DNA from: Sciurus carolinensis
Taxonomy: Eukaryota > Chordata > Mammalia > Rodentia > Sciuridae
Assembly: GCF_902686445.1 (NCBI RefSeq)
Contig: NC_062217.1
Location: 169,744,598-169,808,597 of the forward strand
Length of the DNA stretch: 64,000 nucleotides
Direction of reading: 5' to 3'
Numbering within the stretch: position 1 is the stretch's first letter; each line of letters opens with the position of its first letter. Shown here one piece after another: positions 48,781 to 60,779 of the stretch. The position numbers were made by a program, and so were the translations under genes. The notes under the pieces were generated by a model that saw nothing but the letters and a program-made list of their open reading frames with translations, was not told the DNA's origin and did no database searches.

Positions 48781-50863
48781 GGTGTGTGCGCATACACACA
48801 TGTGTTTTCTAGTTGTTTTCAGTGGGAAAATCAGCATGTTCTAATGACTATGTCACGGCAGGAAGCAGAATCCCTGAGGATCTTTGCACCAGGCTTTATT
48901 GCAAGTGGGTCAGAGCTGAAAGAGCCAGTTGCAAAGAGCTGGAACCCCCAAGCACATGCAGACAGGATGCAGGTCTGGGTGATGGACTCAACCTCCCCGC
49001 AGACAGACCTACACAGGAGCAGGGAAGTTTGACAGAGGAGTCTGGGTGAGCTGGCCGGTCAGTTGAGGAATGCGTTTTGGCTAAGTAATTTTACTCTTGG
49101 TGAGAACTTTGAGTTAGTTTCCAAGCTTCTTTCTGTACATGTGGAGTAGGGGAGCAGGCCACCTACCTTCAGGCTGCTGTGGGAATTGACCTGTGGCTAA
49201 TGTCTGTGAGGCAGGTAGCACCAGCCACACTTGCCAGCCCTGAGGAAACGGTGGCAGTGGAGGTGCTAATGCTCTGGTTTGAAATCACAGGCCTCTGTCC
49301 TCGGCATGCTGCAGACACCAACAACTGGGAAGGGCTGACAGGCTGCGGCCTGGCTGGCCCAGCTGTCAGAAAGAGGCCTGAATGGAGGCAGGGGGCACTG
49401 CTTGTCCTTTCTATGAAGGGCTACCCTTCCAGCCCAGGGCGGTGTGCAGCCTGAGGGCGGGAGTGGAGCAGCCGGGGATGGCAGCCTGGCTAGGCTTGGC
49501 CTCTGCTCCCCAGGCACTGCTGCCTGAGTCTTGCCCCCTCCAGGCCTGTTTCTTCCCAGTCAGGGCAGCAGAGGGGTTGCACAGTGGGGTGGCAACCCTT
49601 CCCTTGGCCCGTGGCTGGGCTGGGCCCAGCGAGGCCAAACCATCAAGTCCATGGGAGACATGCCCTTTCATCTGTGGTAGGGTGGGCAGGCCGTGAGAGA
49701 GCACTCCCAGCTTTCAGCTTCCTCTGTCTTATCAGTGGTTCTTCCTGCGGCTGCACTTTGCAACCCTCTAGGGAACTTCCGCCAACACCACCGCCAGGAC
49801 CCACCTGCAGGGCTCCTGGTCTGACTGGTGTGGAGCAGGCTGGGCCCTTGGTGTACTTGAGAGCTCTCCAGCCATCTTAGTGAGCAGTCAGGGCTGAGGG
49901 GGCCAATCCAAGTCTCCATATCACTCACTGTGTGTCCTGCTGAGAGTGGAGGGAGCCCTGTTCCCCTCACGCAGCCTTCTAGTCTCACCCAGGAAAGCTG
50001 AGGCCCGAGGCCCCGTGGGCTGCAATGGCAGGCTCTATTTCTCGCCCTGCCTGTGACCTGTACAACATTCCCTTTGGAAATCACAGCATGGCAGTGAGCC
50101 AGCGTCTTAGCCCCAGAGCAGGACAGGTTGATGGGAGGAGCCCAGGACTGCTTGACCACAGCCACTGTTACTCACGACACACCCCACGACCCGCCAGGCT
50201 CTGTGCAGCGCATTTTCACCCGCAGGTGGCATCCTTCACACTCACTGGTGATGACACATGCTTCGGGTCACACAGGAGTAAGTGACCAGTCAGGAGGCAT
50301 CCTGGAGCTGCCTGACTCAGACCCGAGCATTCAGTCCCATTCGTCCTCCAGGAAGGGAAAGTCAGTCTGCAGGGCCCTCCCTGGGTCTCTGCAGGAGGGA
50401 GGAGCAAATACCTGCTTCTCTGCTCCTTGGCATCTCTGACAACCCAAATGCCATTTGGTCCCTTAATGCGAAAGAATATTTCCAAGAAATCCTGCCCAGT
50501 GATGGCTGAGTTTTCCCAGCCTCACCTCTGGACACTTATATATTCATTAAGCAAATGTCTGCCATTAAAAGAAAATGGTTGTCATTTGACACCCATATGT
50601 TCCCTTTCCAAAATGACAGATTAATATTATCTTCCTCCTGAAAAGAGTGAATTCTAAACAGACGGCTAAGCACACATCTTCCTGATACTGCCAGGAAACA
50701 ATCCTCTTAGCCAGGGATTCTCTGTCCACAAAGTCAGGTCAAGGCCCCCCACTCAGATTTTGCTAATCAAACACCATGAAGTTTGCTTTCTTTAAAGAAA
50801 TGTTTTAAATACATTGGCAGGAAATTCACTCTTCTACAGTTTGAGTTTTAAAGTTCTCTGAGG
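48781..50863. other. 2-kb repeat-poor, GC-rich intergenic segment
   Basis: No SINE, L1 or LTR recognised over 2 kb, in contrast to the surroundings. Several long frames exist on both strands but none resembles a known protein and none has exon-like structure I can support. CpGs are not dense enough for a clear CpG island. Confidence 0.6.
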
Positions 50864-50997
50864 CCTGGGGCTGTAGCTCAGTGGCAGAGCGCTTTGCCTA
50901 GTAGGTATGAGGCCCTGGGTTTGATTTCAGCACCACATAAAATACAAATAAATTAAAGGCATTCTGTCCATATACAACTACAACATTTTTTTTAAAA
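50864..50997 (+). mobile_element. Tailed ID SINE
   Basis: 'ctggggctgtagctcagtgg' and tail 'aaaggcattctgtccatata'; AAAGTTCTCTGAG and AAAGTTCTTTGAAG flank it. Confidence 0.9.
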
Positions 50998-51089
50998 AAG
51001 TTCTTTGAAGAACACAAAGAATTCTTGCTGGTTTTCTCCATAGACATGTTGTAGGAGGCCCTGTGTGAAGGAAGGACCATGGACTCTGA

Positions 51090-51250
51090 GGACCATAGGG
51101 CAGGCACTGAATGGCCACTAGTTGTACAGTGGTGCCTTGGACAAGCCACTTCTCCCTGGCCCTCTGTTTCCCAGCTGTCCAAGGTGGAAACTGGAGCAGC
51201 CTGGTCATCCACAAACCTGGTCAACCCTCAGGACCACCTGGAGGGCTTAA
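51090..51250 (+). mobile_element. MIR SINE fragment
   Basis: 'ccttggacaagccacttctc' and 'cctctgtttcccagctgtcc' follow the MIR consensus. Confidence 0.6.
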
Positions 51251-51352
51251 AAAGTTCCTCAGTCTTCTCTGTCCTCTGAAGCACAACAGTTCTGGGGACT
51301 TCTATCCAGGTGTCTGCCAAGTCCTTAGAGCTGATGTTTCTGCATAACTGTC

Positions 51353-51787
51353 TGTTTTAGTCAACTTTTTCACCACTATGACCAAAAGAACAATTTTAAA
51401 GAAGAAAAAGTTTATATGGCACTCATGGTTTCAGAGGTCTTAGTCCACAGATGGCCAAGTACATTCCTCAGGGCCCAAGGTGTGGCTGGACATCATGGCA
51501 GAAGAGTGTGGTGGAGGAAAGCAGCTCAGAACATGCCACCAGGAAGCAGAGAGAAAGCTGTCCTCACAAGAAAAAAAATTATAACCCAAAGCTATGTCCT
51601 CATGACCCACCCTCCTCCAGCCACACTCTACCTGCCTACAGATACCATCCAGTTAAACCCTGCTGGGGGATTAATGCACTGATGATTAGGTTATAAAACT
51701 CTCATAATCCAAACATTTCACCCTGAACTTTCTTGCATTGTTTCATGAATGAGTTTTGGGGGGACACCTCATATCCCAACCGTAACA
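51353..51787 (-). mobile_element. Solo LTR, MaLR/ERVL type (second copy)
   Basis: 435 bp, TG...CA ends, same orientation and family as 40550-40955 (shared 'tttcagaggtctta', 'gattaatgcactgatgatta', 'gggacacctcatatcccaac'). Five-base flanks CTGTC and CTGTG look like a decayed target duplication. Confidence 0.85.
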
Positions 51788-51919
51788 CTGTGGGAAGAGC
51801 AGCGATGCCCTCAAGTCTGTGCAGCACTTCTGACCTGGTGCTTTTTGTCCATTTCAGCCCCTGGCCTGTTGTGATTCAGATAGGCTGGTTAGTCTAGGGA
51901 TGATATACTCCGGATGACA

Positions 51920-52150
51920 GTCATAGTTGACGTTTGTCAGGCCCCTTCGAAGGGTCGGGAACGTGCTTCCTCACATAAGTATCTAGTTCAACCCTCAGAA
52001 TGGCCTAGAAGGCAACTACTAACATTAGCTCCCGTTTACAGCTGAGGAAACTGAGGGATTAGATAACCTGTGTGCACTTAGGTTGAAGGACGTCTAAGTG
52101 GTGGAGCAAGGCTGGAACTCAGGCAGTTTGGCTGCCAAGTTGGTGGCCTT
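51920..52150 (+). mobile_element. MIR SINE fragment
   Basis: 'cagctgaggaaactgaggga' and 'ggtggagcaaggctggaact' are MIR core text. Confidence 0.75.
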
Positions 52151-54160
52151 GGCCACTCCATCATTCACTCAGATGATGGTGGCCACCCAGTGGAGCCATG
52201 GAGCCACCCAGAGAGGAGCAAGGTGAACCTGGCAGGAAATGGCTTTGCCCACAGCAGCTTGTTCTTCCTGCCCTGCTTCTAGGCTTCCCGGACAAGGTGT
52301 TTTACTGCCTCCCTGAAAGCTGTGCTGGGACCCGGTTTCAGTCCTCTGACACAGTGGCCACTAATCACAAATATCCTTAACATCCGATTCCACCGGAAAT
52401 GTGTCAGTCACCTGTGTCTTTACTTCTCCCAGTGACTCTGGGAGAGACTGCCCTGGAAAGTGCCTGCTGGGTGGTGGGGAACACAAGAGATGGGGCTTGG
52501 GGGCGCCATGTGGGCCAGCAGATATGGACATGTAGCTGCCACCTACCACCTTCTGGCCATGGAGCTGCTACTTGCTATGTTGTGGACTTGGTCCTTGGTG
52601 AGCTTGGCAGGGTTCCTCTCCTGGTGCCATCCACACAGGAGACCTTGTCTGGTGGCCAGGGTCCCTTCAACTTTTCTATCAGCTCTAGAAAGTTCAAGGA
52701 AATCTTGTATGTTTTTTTTTCTTTTTTATTTGATCTTACAGCTGCAATCAATCTGGTTGGGCATAGGAGTTGCCCCCAAGTGCCAATGTGTGTGGATACA
52801 TGCGCCTCAGTGAAGAAATATTTAGCTAAGGAAATAGACTTCAGATTGCTGCTTCTAGGGAGCAGGGGGAAATAAGCTTAAAAAACAACAAAAAAGGCAA
52901 AACTACTCACATTACATGCCAGCAATGCTTTTTTGAACAAGAAGAGCCAATATTCCAAAAAAGATCCTTAGTCATATGCTAGATATTTGAACAATGTTAG
53001 GCACACCCAGTCTCTGCTGGAATTTTTTTTTTTCCTCATTTAATTTGTCTTGAACTTGAAAAATGTGAGTATACATCAGAATCCTCCCTCAAAGCTCCTG
53101 CTCTCTGAATATATCTTATCAGGGTTTCAACCACACAGGAACCCCTCCCCCCAGGGAAGTTTCCAAGGTCGTTTTATTCAGTGTGGGTTTTAATAGTCCA
53201 AAGTCAGGCAGCATATTGAGAAAGAAAAAATACTTCACTCACACAGGTAGTGAACTTTTCTTTCTTGCCAACTTATTTCTCAGGTGTAGTGCTTAACTGG
53301 AAGATCTCATGGCCCCTTGGATGGCAGTGGCTGAAGCGCATAGGGCTAGGCTCCAGGAGGAAAGTGGGAGGAGGTGGAAGAGGTCAGGTGGCCTCAAAGG
53401 CTGTGGTGGCATGTGGCTGAGAGGCTACCCATCTGTGGGCGCCGTGTGCTCTCCCGTCATTAGACATGAAAACTTTCAGCCAAACGTCCCTCAGTTAGGA
53501 TGCATGGACTGGACTGTGGGACCTCCTCCATGGAACGTGGCCCTGTGTCTCTGAAGAAGGGGGCCTATCAAGTTGTTGCGCGTTCACCGACATGGAAGGA
53601 GATGCACGATATGGAGTAGGGAAAAACATGAATGCGGAGTATGATTTCACTCATGTACAGGAAAAAAACCAGCGTACACACTACCCAGCCAGGTATCGCT
53701 CAGCTTCCCTAAGCCTGAGGTTACCGCGTGAGATGCCCTATTTCTGTTGTTACTTACTCTCCTACCTCTAGGATCTGGCCTTGGTGAGCTCTAAAGTGAG
53801 AGCCAGGTAGGAACCCAAATCCCAAGGCAGGCTTTCTTTCCACTCTTCCCCCATTCCAGCAGTGGGGCCAGACCCCATGGGGACCGGCCTTGCTGGCAGA
53901 GGGTGGTGGTGCCAATTTTCAGCCGCCTTCCCTAGCTGGGGGATGTGGCAGCTTGCCTCCCCCAGCCTACCGTCCTCTCTCTTCTATTCCCACCTCCTTC
54001 CCCTGCTCTTTCCCTCCCTTGCCCGCTCTGGCAGGCCTCACCTGGTCACCTCACAAGGAGTGACTCCTCCTCCCTCAGGGACAATGACAGAGGTTTTTTC
54101 TTCCTGTCTCCCCAAGAGAGTTCAGTGTGGGGATGGGAGTGCTCCCTTGGTGGGCCCCAA
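52151..54160. other. Intergenic, mainly unique
   Basis: No gene recognised. A possible old L1 piece lies at about 53560-53690 ('gagtatgatttcactcatgt'). Confidence 0.45.
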
Positions 54161-54735
54161 GGGCTCCAGATGGTCTTCATTCTGCAACTGCTACAAACTC
54201 AGTGGCTTTAAGCACATAAATCTCACAGTCCTGAAGGACAGAAGTCTGAAGTGGGTCTTGCTGGGCTAAATCAGGTCGAATGGCTCTCTGAGGGTTGCGG
54301 GAGAGTACTTCCCGGCCTTCCCAGGTCCCAGAGGCTGCCCTCCCTTGGCTCATGGTTGTGCAACCCTCTGCTCCGCCATGTGCACCTCTTCCTCGACTCC
54401 AGCTCCTGCTCCTTTTTCACTCATAAGGACCCTGTGATGGCACTGGGTCCACCTGGATGATCCAGGAATGTGTCCCCATCTCAAGACACTTAGTCGTAAC
54501 TGCAAAGCCCTTTAGCCTTGTATGGTGACATATTCTTGAGTTCTGGGGATTTTTTTTTTTTTTTAATTTTTTTTTGTAGTTGTAGATGGGTAACATGCCT
54601 TTATTTAATTAATTTATTTTTATGCGGTGCTAAGGATCGAACCCAGTGCCTCATAAATGCTAGGCAAGTGCTCTGCCACTGAGCTACAGCCCCGGCCCCA
54701 AGTTCTGGGGATTCTGATGAGCTCTGATGAGGGTG
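54160..54735 (-). mobile_element. MLT1-like LTR fragment, split by an ID
   Basis: 'ctgaaggacagaagtctgaa', 'agaggctgccctcccttggc' and 'gggtccacctggatgatcca' follow the reverse of an old MaLR LTR. The ID at 54552-54700 divides it. Confidence 0.65.
54552..54700 (-). mobile_element. Tailed ID SINE with TSD
   Basis: T-tract, 'gtagttgtagatgggtaaca' tail, reverse ID. AGTTCTGGGGATT at 54539-54551 and 54701-54713. Confidence 0.93.
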
Positions 54736-55236
54736 TCTTTCATGGAGGGTGAGGGACGTTCTCCAACTTCTCACAGCGCCTTGCCTAGAGGACAAGACAG
54801 ATGTGGACCTTGTTCCCAGGGAGCTTCCCCTCCAGTGGGGAGGAGAGAACAGCATGATCTCAGGTGGTAACAAGTGCTGTAAGGGGGACCAGGTTGGGGG
54901 CACCAGGCTGGGGTGGGATGGGGAGCCAGTAAGGTGGGGCAACCCCCGAGGTTCTTTGGGCGGTGACATCAGAGCTGAGTGAAGGGAGCCACATGGAGAT
55001 GAGGTTTGCTCCAGGCAGAGGGAAGCTTTGGAACATTCTGTATCCCCCTCTGTTCTGGGCAGTGACTTCCTGGTTTCCCTGAGCCATTGGTGCCCCCAAC
55101 CTGTTTCCAGCCTTCTAGAAACTCATGTATGACTGCAGCTCCTAAGAACCTCCACACTGCCCAGAGTTACTCCCCACACCCTGCTGGGCTCCTGAATCCC
55201 TGGGCTGTCTGCAGTCATTAGCCCCCTTCAGCAATC
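54736..55236. other. Intergenic, unique
   Basis: Nothing recognised. Confidence 0.5.
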
Positions 55237-55250
55237 AAAACAACTCTCCC

Positions 55251-55350
55251 GGGGCTGGGGAGATAGCTCAGCTGGTAGAGTGCTTGCCTTGCAAGCATAA
55301 GGCCCTAGGTTCGATCCCCAGCACCGCCAAAAAAAAAAAAAAAAAAAAAA
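55251..55350 (+). mobile_element. Young, near-consensus ID SINE
   Basis: Intact A box-like TAGCTCAGCTGG and B box GGTTCGATCC and a long A-tail (nearly 30). AAAACAACTCTCCC at 55237-55250 and 55351-55364 is exact. Confidence 0.95.
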
Positions 55351-55364
55351 AAAACAACTCTCCC

Positions 55365-56519
55365 ACTGCTGGGGCCCCAGACTATGCCCTTCTGCCCTCA
55401 GGACCTGGGTCTTGGTCACTACTGGCTCCTAGGGTGAGGCCCACTATATGCCGGGTATTTCCCATCCATACCTCACAGCACAATGCCTGGTGCATACCAA
55501 GGACTTAGAAGGGACGACCGAATGGTCATGAGAGAGTGGGTCACTGCCTCAGACACCATGGTCACCCGAAGGAAACTGGAGGACACAAGAAGCCTCTCAA
55601 AAAAAAAAAAAGTTGTTTCAGCAGCTGTGGCATTTGAGAGTCTGTAAAGCAGGGCCGACCTGGAACATGAGGATTCGGGGCCAGGCCAATATACATAGAG
55701 GGGACTGTGAACCCCCAAAAGTGCACAATGGTTTACCAAAGCTTTCTAGGGAGCAGAGGCCAAGTCTCTCCTGTTAAATGGACAGGTAATTACCTGCTTC
55801 CTTCATGGGGCGTTCTGAGATCAAAAGCTGATGTGTTAGGTGACACACATCTTACAACCTGTAAAGAGCAAGATGATTTGTCAGTTTTTCTGTTCCTTCC
55901 TCCCTCCCCGCTCCCTCCTTCCCTTTTTTCCCATTCTCCCTCTGCCCAGGCATGAGGGTTTTCTTGCTGCCTCCGGCCCATGGCCTGACCTGGTCAAGGG
56001 AGGAAATTCCCTTCTCAGTTCCAGGCTGCAGACCCACCTCCCTGCCCCGCCAATGCTGCCAGGTAGAGGCCCCACTCCACGCCACCCATACCTTTCTGAC
56101 GTGTTCTCACCCACGTCAGCAGGGCGTGACCCACAATTTCACCCTAGGGGGAGCTACGTGGGTCTCACAAGAGGTGGGTGTCATGACAGGGTTAGGCACA
56201 AAGGAAGTGCCTAGGAGGGAGATGGAGGGGCAGGCCGAGCCCTCTGAGGGGATGCTGTTCTCAGCCCTGTGCCAGAGAAGGGCAGGAAGGAGGACCTGGT
56301 AGGAAGAGCTACCAGGATCTGTGAGGCTCTGGGAACATCCAGCCTGGCCAACGCAGAGGCCTGCGTTCTGCAGGGATGGGCCAGCAGAGTCCCTGCCTTC
56401 CTCAGTCATGGGCTGGAACAGGCAGGGGAACCAAGGGGCAGTGCTGGGTGTGCCCAGTTCTTCAAAAATCTCTCAAAGGAGACATGGGTGTGCTGTAGCC
56501 ATTGAGAATTTATCCAAGA
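55365..56519. other. Intergenic, GC-richer unique DNA
   Basis: No element or gene recognised; long overlapping frames lack similarity to known proteins. Confidence 0.5.
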
Positions 56520-56940
56520 GAACAAAAATGCTCTTAGCACCTTAATCACAACCACCACCCCTGGAAACAGTCAGAATGTCCACAGATGGATGAAGGGACG
56601 CATATCTGATGGTATGTGTGTGATAATGGATGTAGACTGAAGGGCACGATGTGCTGATACACAGATAGCAGTGATGTTCATGAACCTCAAAAATACGCTG
56701 ATCAGAGCCACACACACCAGTGTGTGCTATGTGATTCCATTGGTAGGAAGTCCAAGAGTTAAGGTTCGTGTCTGGTAATACCTGATTAGGACCAAAGGGG
56801 TTCAGGGATAGAGACTTGACTGAGAGAATTCACTGGAGTTCAGGAATGTTCTGTCTTATACTTTGTCAAAATTCACTGAATTGTAAAGTCTGTGAATTTC
56901 ACTGTTTGTACATTTCACATCAATAAAGACGGTAGTAACT
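56520..56940 (+). mobile_element. Old L1M 3' end
   Basis: 'cagaatgtccacagatggat', 'ttcatgaacctcaaaaatac', 'ttgtcaaaattcactgaatt' and 'ttcacatcaataaagacggt' follow the 3' end of old L1 elements on the sense strand. Confidence 0.85.
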
Positions 56941-57479
56941 CTATAGATGAGGCTCGGAGAGGGGAAGGCTTTGCCTAAGATGCACAGCAGATGGCCTGGG
57001 TTGGAACCCCACCTGCCCACCCCCAAGTGCTTGTGCATCAGATGCTGTTCCGTCAGGCCTTCCAGCACAGACTCAGGAGGCTCCTTTCTGGGTCCCTGCC
57101 CAGGGGTGTTGGCCACTGTTCTTTTGAGAGACTGGAAACTAGGATTCCAGAACACTCCATGGGTCCTGGGCTGGGACCCTGTCCCTGCACAATGAACTGG
57201 GATGTGGCTTGGATCATAGCTGGCAGTGAGCAGGTTTTGCAAGGTCTGGCCAGGTGGGTGGGCTGAGAAGCCTGTCAGGGGTCAGGGGGACGCTTCTCTG
57301 AGGCTTTGGAGGTTCAGTGGGCAATCAGTCATTGCCAAAGTTCAGCTCCATGCTCCTGGCCCAGCTATTCTGAGCCCGTTCACTCAGGTATAGACTGCTG
57401 GGTAGGGGGATGAAAAGAAAAGATAAACACAAGTGCAAAGCCCCCCAGACAGAGTGGATTCTCAAGTTTCTTTTACCTT

Positions 57480-57610
57480 TCTCGTTCTGTTCACTCGTTT
57501 AGTTAGTCATTCAACAAATATTTATTGATACCCTACTTTAGCCAGGACTGTGCTGTGCACAGAGATGAACTAGCCCTGGTAGTCAATGCACTCATAGTCT
57601 GGTACGTAAG
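57480..57610 (+). mobile_element. Ancient L2/MIR-age repeat
   Basis: 'attcaacaaatatttattga' and 'ctttagccaggactgtgctg' is a common ancient mammalian repeat pattern; family not assigned. Confidence 0.5.
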
Positions 57611-57689
57611 TGGTCATAATTACTAGTAGCTTTACAACATACTCCAACACCAGGTTGGTTCAGTTCCATCCTCATTACACAGTCATTTC

Positions 57690-58375
57690 TGAGTTTTCAT
57701 GGCTATTTATAAAAAATTTCTTAAAAAATCAATATAGTACATACTCCAAGTGGCATTTCAAATCAGTGAGAAAAAGTTGAATAATTTAGTAAAAATATGG
57801 AAAATGCTAGGTAACTATTTGAAATGAATATCCCAAAATAAATTCCAGTAAGAAAAAAACATTTAAATGTAAAACTCAAAACCATAAATACATTAGAAGA
57901 ACACTTTCTAGGCATGATGCAGAAACCACAAAAGAAAACCTAATAAATTTGTCTCAGTAAAAAAAAATACAAAAAACCAATTTTTCCAGGCATGGTAGTG
58001 CATGCCTATAATGGTAGTGCATGGTGGTGCATGCCAGTGACTCAGGAGGCTGAAGCAGGTGGATTGCAAGTTCAAGGCCAACTTTAGCAATTTAGTGAGA
58101 CCCAGTATGAAAATAAAAAATTTAAAAGGACTGTGGATGCAGCTCAGTAGTAAAGCATCCTTGAGTTCAAGCTCTCACACCAAAAAACAAAAACAGATGC
58201 AATGTTTTTGCTTTAAAATTAATCAGAAACAAAAAGACAAATGACAGTCATGTTCTTAATGAATAAAAGACTGCTTAGAAGTCTTTCTATAAAAGAAAAC
58301 AATTTAATGAGTGAATGTGGACAGATAGTTCAAACAAAAAAGAATGCAAATATCTATTTTTAAAACTAACAACTT
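57690..58375 (+). mobile_element. Old L1M ORF2 fragment
   Basis: 'aactcaaaaccataaataca' and 'agaaacaaaaagacaaatga' resemble L1 sense ORF2 text; split by the MEN dimer at 57985. Confidence 0.6.
57985..58190 (+). mobile_element. MEN-type (B1+ID) dimeric SINE
   Basis: A B1 half with a short internal duplication ('ggtagtgcatgcctataat' / 'ggtggtgcatgcc') and an ID half 'gatgcagctcagtagtaaag'. Confidence 0.85.
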
Positions 58376-58379
58376 TAAA

Positions 58380-58930
58380 TTTAAGATCATTGTAGACTTA
58401 GAAAAGACTTGCAAAGAATATACAGAGAGATCTTGTACAACCTGCACAAGGCTTCCCTTGTAAGAGCCCAGAACAATAATCAGTAGTAAGAATTTAATAA
58501 TATTAACTAGAGTATAGAACTTATTTTTCTTTCACCAGTTTTTCCACTAATGTCTTCCTTGGAGCCAGGATCCAGTTCAGGAGCCTCCATTGCATTTAAT
58601 TGTCTTGTCTTCTTAGTTTCTTCCCATCTGGGACTGAGGACAGTCTTTACTTGTCCTTTATGCCCTTGACACTTGTTAAGACTACTAGTTAGTTATTTTG
58701 TAGAACATCTATCTCTCTGTTTGGGTTTGTCTGGTATTTTCTAATTGTTGGATTGAGGTTGTGCCTTCCTGGGAAGAATGACACAGGGCTAGTGTCCAGC
58801 TCAGCACATCTTCCAATGAAAAAATGATGTTAAAATGTCTTATTGGTGACAGGCTGAAGTGGTGTCTGCTGGGTTTCTCCATTGAAAGTTACTATTTTTC
58901 CTTTTGAAATCATTATTTTGGACACAATAC
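58380..58930 (-). mobile_element. Old L1M 3' region
   Basis: 'ttcaccagtttttccactaa', 'gcatttaattgtcttgtctt' and 'ttgggtttgtctggtatttt' are typical of old reverse L1 3' ends. Confidence 0.8.
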
Positions 58931-59211
58931 TTTTGAGACTAGGCAAAGATCCTCTTTCTGCTTAAACTTTTGCTCACTAATTTAGCATTCATCAGTGAAT
59001 TTTGCCTGCAACAATTATTGCTGTGGTGTTTTAATGGCGATCTTGTATTACTCTTTCCTTCCTTCTACATTTATTAACTGGAATTCTTCTGTAAGAGTTG
59101 TCATTTTCTACTCATTTTTTATAGATTATTTTGATTTTTAATGTAAACAATCATGTCTACAAATACAGTTTTATTTATTCCTTTCTGGTCTTCATGCTTT
59201 GTATTTTTTTA

Positions 59212-59299
59212 AATTGTTTTTGTGGTGCTGGGGATTGAATCCAGGGCCTTGTGCATGCAAGGCATGCACTCTACCAACTGAGCTATATCCCCAGCTCTG
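59212..59299 (-). mobile_element. ID SINE
   Basis: 'gtgctggggattgaatccag' and 'aactgagctatatccccagc'. Confidence 0.9.
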
Positions 59300-59960
59300 T
59301 TTTGTTTTTTTTGTTGTTTTTTTTTTTGCTGCCTTTTTGTACTTGTTGGGTTCTGTTGAGTTAATTTCTGTACTCATCATTTCAAGAGGTTTTTTAATTT
59401 GAATATTACTTTTTCATTGTATCCTGTTCTTGTTTCATGAATGTGATATCTCTCATGATATATATTTTTTAATTTAGTTTTTTCTGTACCTAGTTTCTAT
59501 TTCCTTTAAAGTATTTTCCCCTTTGTTTCTTTTGGTTTCCTATGGTTTTTGCAAATATTTAATAATCCTCAGTTATCTATTTGTGATAAAGTAAGGACTA
59601 CAAACCTTGTTGGAAGCTCTATATGTAGAAGTGGAACTCGTTGACTTTGTACTCCACAGCATATTCAGGTGGGCCACTTATTGAGGGAGCTCCTATTGTC
59701 AGTAACTTTGGGACTTTTTCCTGGTTAGCCAAAATCTCAGAATTCCAGTCGCATAGACAAGGAGGGCACCTAGGAATTCAAGGGTATGGCTTCGACCCTG
59801 TCCCCTGGTCTAGGGCACTGCCTTTACCATTAGGTCCTGCCTTTCAAGGCTAATGTGGGAGTTACCTTTCTTAGGCCTCTTAAATCCATTATTAGTTCAC
59901 TGACTTTCGAGTTTCTAAAATATTGCTGTTTTTCTCTTCTTTCTGTCTTTACAGATTTTT
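59300..59960. other. Intergenic, unique
   Basis: T-rich start, otherwise no recognised element. Confidence 0.45.
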
Positions 59961-59964
59961 TAAA

Positions 59965-60095
59965 AATAACTTTCTTTTTTTTAATGTTGATAGGTCTTTA
60001 TTTTATTCATTTATTTAAATATGGTGCTGAGAATTGAACCCAGTGCCTCACACATGCTAGGCAAGTGATCTACCACTGAGCCACAACTCCAGTCC
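59965..60095 (-). mobile_element. Tailed ID SINE
   Basis: Reverse tail 'atgttgataggtctttattt' and reverse ID 'accactgagccacaactcca'; CTGTCTTTACA(G/A)ATTTTT flanks both sides. Confidence 0.88.
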
Positions 60096-60196
60096 TGTCT
60101 TTACAAATTTTTAATTGTGTTTGTTTGTTTGTTTTTAATCCCTTTATTGCAGTATTAGTGAGATTTCAGGAAGAAGAGAAGTTAGATACAATCTTT

Positions 60197-60286
60197 TTTT
60201 GTGTGTGTGTGTGGTACTGGGGATTGAACCCAGGGCCTTGTGCTTGTGAGGCAAACACTCTACCAACTGAGCTATATCCCCAGCCC
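60197..60286 (-). mobile_element. ID SINE
   Basis: TG-repeat/T tail and near-consensus reverse ID; AGATACAATC occurs on both sides. Confidence 0.92.
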
Positions 60287-60539
60287 AGATACAATCATTT
60301 TAACCCAAAACCCCTTCTAATATCTTTTACTTGCTTGGTAAAGAATGAAATAAAATTATGCTGATTATTCCTATGTGGCAAATCTAGTACAATTAAAAAA
60401 TTTAAAGTGAGTCCCTCTGAGATATAAAATATTAGTTCCAATTTTACTCAATTTCTCTTGTTCTTATGTTGAAATTGAAGAACAATTGAAAAAAATTTTG
60501 CTTTGTCTTCACAGTAATTGCATAAAATTTCTTGGAAAA

Positions 60540-60730
60540 ACCAGGTATATATGCCTATAATCCCAGTGACTTAGGAAGCAGGAGGATCACAAGTCTGAGG
60601 CCAGTCTCAATAACTTAGCAAGACCCTGTCTCAAAATAAAATTTTTTTTTTTTTAATTAGGGTTGGGATGTTGCTCAGTGGTATAGCACCCCTGGTTTCT
60701 CTCCCCAGTACTGCAAAAGAAAAAAAATAA
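60540..60730 (+). mobile_element. MEN-type (B1+ID) dimeric SINE
   Basis: B1 'tgcctataatcccagtgact' and ID 'gggatgttgctcagtggtat'. Confidence 0.88.
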
Positions 60731-60779
60731 AATCTTAATAAAAAGATACAGTACTGCATTCCTCTTGGCTGAAGAGCAA

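Noticed and set aside
49668..50165. 165-aa minus-strand frame in GC-rich intergenic DNA
   Set aside because: No similarity to known families; overlapping long frames on both strands point to low stop-codon density.
52399..52875. 158-aa plus-strand frame
   Set aside because: No recognisable domain, and a second long frame overlaps it on the same strand; it looks like chance.
55251..55350. tRNA gene candidates from A- and B-box motifs in ID elements
   Set aside because: ID elements derive from a tRNA but cannot fold a full cloverleaf with acceptor stem; they are SINEs.
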